Positions 5,478 through 7,265 of a stretch of 7,265 nt of DNA are shown here, piece after piece; position 1 is the stretch's first letter, and every line of letters starts with the position of its first letter. Below the pieces are notes generated by a model. That model was not told where the DNA came from. It made no database searches and saw only the letters and a list, made by a program, of their open reading frames with translations. Origin of the DNA: Kiritimatiellia bacterium (GTDB lineage Bacteria; Verrucomicrobiota; Kiritimatiellia; RFP12; UBA1067); contig JAFVCR010000116.1 in NCBI GenBank assembly GCA_017479035.1, positions 1 to 7,265 of the forward strand, read 5' to 3'. The position numbers and the translations under genes are program-made.

Positions 5478-7163
5478 TCACGGAACGGGGAAAAGCAGCG
5501 CCAACTCTTTTGCCGCCGCCTTTACGCGCGCCTGCGTTTCAAGGTTGGTAACGTCGTCCAGAATGTCTGCAATCCAAGTGCCGATGAGTTCGCACTCTTT
5601 CTCCTTCATTCCGCGTGTGGTTACGGAAGCCGTGCCCACGCGTATGCCGCTCGTGCGGAAGGGCGACTCCTCGTCGTACGGGATGGTGTTTTTGTTCACC
5701 ACGATTCCCGCCGCATCCAGCGCGGCGGCGGCATCCTTGCCCGTGATGCCCTTCGTGGTTTTCACATCCACCAGGAAAAGATGGTTGTCCGTGCCGCCGG
5801 AGACGATTCTGTATCCGCGCTTTTGCAGCACCGCGCACATGGCTTTGCAGTTCGCCACAATCTGCCGCGCATATTCTTTGAACTCCGGCTGCATCGCTTC
5901 CTTGAAACATATCGCCTTGCCCGCGATGATGTTCTCGAGCGGTCCTCCCTGCATTCCCGGGAATACAGCCGAATCGAGTTTCTTCGCCCATGCCTCTTTG
6001 CAGAGCACCAGCCCTCCGCGCGGACCGCGCAGCGTCTTGTGCGTTGTGGTGGTCACGAAATCCGCATACGGAACGGGGCTCTCGTGCGCACCGCCCGCCA
6101 CAAGCCCTGCGATATGCGCCATATCCACCATCATTATCGCGCCGCATTTGTCGCAGATTTCGCGGATTCGCTTGAAATCGAACGCGCGCGGATACGCACT
6201 CGCGCCGGAAAGCAATATCGCCGGCTTTACCTCCAGTGCCTTCGCCTCCAGCTCGTCGTAATCGATGCGTTCCGTCTCGCGGTTGACTGTATATGGCACT
6301 ATATTGTAGAGTTTGCCGGAGAAATTCACCGGCGAACCGTGCGAAAGATGCCCTCCCTGATCCAGCGACAGCGCAAGTATCGTATCGCCCGGTTTTATCG
6401 CCGCAAGATACACCGCCATGTTTGCCGCGCTACCGCAATGCGGCTGTACGTTTGCATGCTCCGCGCCGAAAAGTTCGCACGCCCTCTTGCGTGCAAGTTC
6501 CTCCGCCGCATCCACCGGCAGACATCCCGAATACCACCTCTTGCCCGGATACCCTTCTGCGTATTTGTTCATCAATACGGATCCCGCCGCCGTGCGCACC
6601 GCGCGCGAAGACGTATTCTCCGATGCGATTAGGTTGATTTCCGTATCCTCCTGCACCACCTGCGCCTTGATTGCCGCGTATACCTCGGGATCCTCCTGCG
6701 CAAGCAGCGAAAAATCACTCAATCTTCCGCACCTCTCCAGTTTTGCACGGCGGCGCACATGGCGCTCGTCTTGCGAAGGTGCAGTCCCCGCAAACGCCTT
6801 TAGTATCTCCAACGCCTGCTCTTTCGTGATCTTGTCCGCGCCGATACACAGGACGTTCGCATCGTTGTGCTCGCGCGTCAACGCCGCTGCGGCCGCATCA
6901 TGCACAATCGCCGCGCGCACACGCTGGAAACGGTTTGCCGTCATGCTCATCCCTATCCCGCTGCGGCACACCAATACGCCCGCATCCGCCGCGCCGGAGG
7001 ATACAAACTCCGCCACCGCCACCGCCGCATCTGCATAGTCGCACGATTCCGTACCGTACGTACCGCAGTCCACGAATTCCGCACCTCCCAGGGAACATGC
7101 CGCACCCTTTAGGAATTCCTTGTATTCAAACCCGCCGTGATCGGCTCCGATGGCTATTTTCAT
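5478..7163 (-). CDS. rpiB-glyA: Fused ribose-5-phosphate isomerase B and serine hydroxymethyltransferase
   Basis: One 561-residue reading frame joins two full cytosolic enzymes. Residues 1-146 are RpiB, interconverting ribose-5-P and ribulose-5-P: D8-H9, the E. coli-type catalytic C66 in CRSGIG (usually CGTGIG, so Gly67 and Thr68 are replaced), H99 in REHNDANV, and DERHVRRR near the end. Residues about 148-561 are PLP-dependent GlyA, converting serine plus tetrahydrofolate to glycine and methylene-THF: AEGYPGKRWYSGC (202-214), HGGHLSHGSPVN-like substrate loop, D347/H350 in VDMAH, PLP-binding K376 in TTTTHKTLRGPRGG, and R508 in SGIRVGT. Both halves have normal length and key residues, so both should be active. 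Both products feed purine synthesis. The start is supported by AAGGA 9 bases upstream and by the promoter. A possible internal start is listed separately. Adjacent rpiB and glyA genes are known in other bacteria; the fusion is less common as far as I know. Confidence 0.95.
   Translation of the reverse strand: MKIAIGADHGGFEYKEFLKGAACSLGGAEFVDCGTYGTESCDYADAAVAVAEFVSSGAADAGVLVCRSGIGMSMTANRFQRVRAAIVHDAAAAALTREHNDANVLCIGADKITKEQALEILKAFAGTAPSQDERHVRRRAKLERCGRLSDFSLLAQEDPEVYAAIKAQVVQEDTEINLIASENTSSRAVRTAAGSVLMNKYAEGYPGKRWYSGCLPVDAAEELARKRACELFGAEHANVQPHCGSAANMAVYLAAIKPGDTILALSLDQGGHLSHGSPVNFSGKLYNIVPYTVNRETERIDYDELEAKALEVKPAILLSGASAYPRAFDFKRIREICDKCGAIMMVDMAHIAGLVAGGAHESPVPYADFVTTTTHKTLRGPRGGLVLCKEAWAKKLDSAVFPGMQGGPLENIIAGKAICFKEAMQPEFKEYARQIVANCKAMCAVLQKRGYRIVSGGTDNHLFLVDVKTTKGITGKDAAAALDAAGIVVNKNTIPYDEESPFRTSGIRVGTASVTTRGMKEKECELIGTWIADILDDVTNLETQARVKAAAKELALLFPVP
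6720..6738 (-). promoter_or_regulatory. Possible internal ribosome site and TTG start at the RpiB/GlyA junction
   Basis: GGAGAGG (6732-6738) lies 9 bases before an in-frame TTG (6720-6722, L148), exactly where the GlyA homology begins (SDFSLLAQEDPEVY). There is no in-frame ATG between residues 76 and 197, so this is the best candidate for making free GlyA from the same mRNA. It may be a relic of separate genes, or chance in purine-rich coding sequence. Confidence 0.35.
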
Positions 7164-7172
7164 GTCGATTAG

Positions 7173-7177
7173 TCCTT
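7173..7177 (-). promoter_or_regulatory. Ribosome binding site of rpiB-glyA
   Basis: AAGGA lies 9 bases before the ATG at 7161-7163 within the predicted 23-base leader. It fixes the RpiB start at MKIAIGADHGG, which matches the family's usual N terminus. Confidence 0.75.
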
Positions 7178-7192
7178 AAATGATTTCGGCAT

Positions 7193-7221
7193 ATTCTAGC
7201 GGATTTTTCCATCATGCGCAA
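7193..7221 (-). promoter_or_regulatory. Sigma-70-like promoter of rpiB-glyA
   Basis: TTGCGC (7216-7221), a 17-bp spacer and TAGAAT (7193-7198) on the minus strand. It shares GCTAGAAT with the GH35 promoter. The predicted +1 is near 7186, giving a leader of about 23 bases that includes the AAGGA site, unlike the other two promoters in the window. Confidence 0.6.
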
Positions 7222-7265
7222 GATATTTGTTCCCCAGTTCGTGTTTCCCTCCCTGGCGGTGCGAA
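7197..7265 (-). CDS. Possible 3' end of an upstream gene (weak)
   Basis: One minus-strand frame is open from the right edge to a TAG at 7197-7199 and would end in GGKHELGNKYLAHDGKIR. I do not recognise it. Its stop would overlap the -10 box of rpiB-glyA. A plus-strand frame starting at ATG 7214 (MRKIFVPQFVFPSLAVR) is also open to the edge and cannot be excluded. With only 66 bases, neither is established. Confidence 0.2.

Noticed and set aside
5409..6632. 407-residue plus-strand open frame opposite rpiB-glyA
   Set aside because: It lies fully antisense to a gene with unmistakable catalytic motifs, is rich in Arg/His/Cys as expected of a GC-rich shadow frame, and has no recognisable domain.
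7214..7265. Divergent plus-strand gene start (ATG 7214) at the right edge
   Set aside because: Only 17 codons are visible, there is no good ribosome site or plus-strand promoter, and the ATG lies at the -35 box of rpiB-glyA. A minus-strand gene tail is equally possible.

Overview
The window is about 58% GC by eye. It carries four protein genes, all on the minus strand and packed tightly, so transcription runs from right to left. The genes point to a Gram-negative bacterium that makes Kdo-containing lipopolysaccharide and degrades beta-galactosides. The gene fusions, the TTGC-type -35 boxes and the overall style suggest the PVC group (Kiritimatiellota, Lentisphaerota or Verrucomicrobiota, probably gut-associated). 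That placement is inference from general knowledge, because there is no rRNA or marker gene to fix it.

Layout from right to left, in the direction of transcription. (1) 7164-7221 holds a sigma-70-like promoter and a Shine-Dalgarno site. (2) 7163-5478 is a fused gene for ribose-5-phosphate isomerase B and serine hydroxymethyltransferase (rpiB-glyA). It ends at a GC-rich hairpin (5433-5460). (3) A second promoter (5380-5409) lies 10 bp before a 953-residue gene (5369-2508). Its N-terminal half is a Kdo transferase (WaaA/KdtA). Its C-terminal half, after an added membrane segment, is a domain I do not recognise followed by TPR repeats, predicted to lie in the periplasm. (4) A 230-residue lipoprotein of unknown function (2511-1819) overlaps the end of the Kdo transferase gene by ATGA, and its ribosome binding site lies inside that gene. 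(5) 1731-1818 is an 88-bp intergenic region with a third promoter and a 24-bp near-palindrome directly against its -35 box. (6) 1730 to the left edge is a secreted family GH35 beta-galactosidase whose last residues lie outside the window.

The genes form three transcription units: rpiB-glyA (central metabolism feeding nucleotide and one-carbon pools), waaA-TPR plus lipoprotein (cell envelope), and the GH35 enzyme (glycan use). The three promoters share the pattern TTGC(N)2, a 17-18 bp spacer, and TA(G/T)AAT. Two of them place the predicted transcription start at or within a few bases of the start codon, which implies leaderless or nearly leaderless mRNAs. The most unusual items are the two fusions, the unknown periplasmic module with its coupled lipoprotein, and the palindrome next to the GH35 promoter. 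No RNA genes, mobile elements, CRISPR arrays or long repeats were seen, and no stretch longer than 300 bases lacks a gene.
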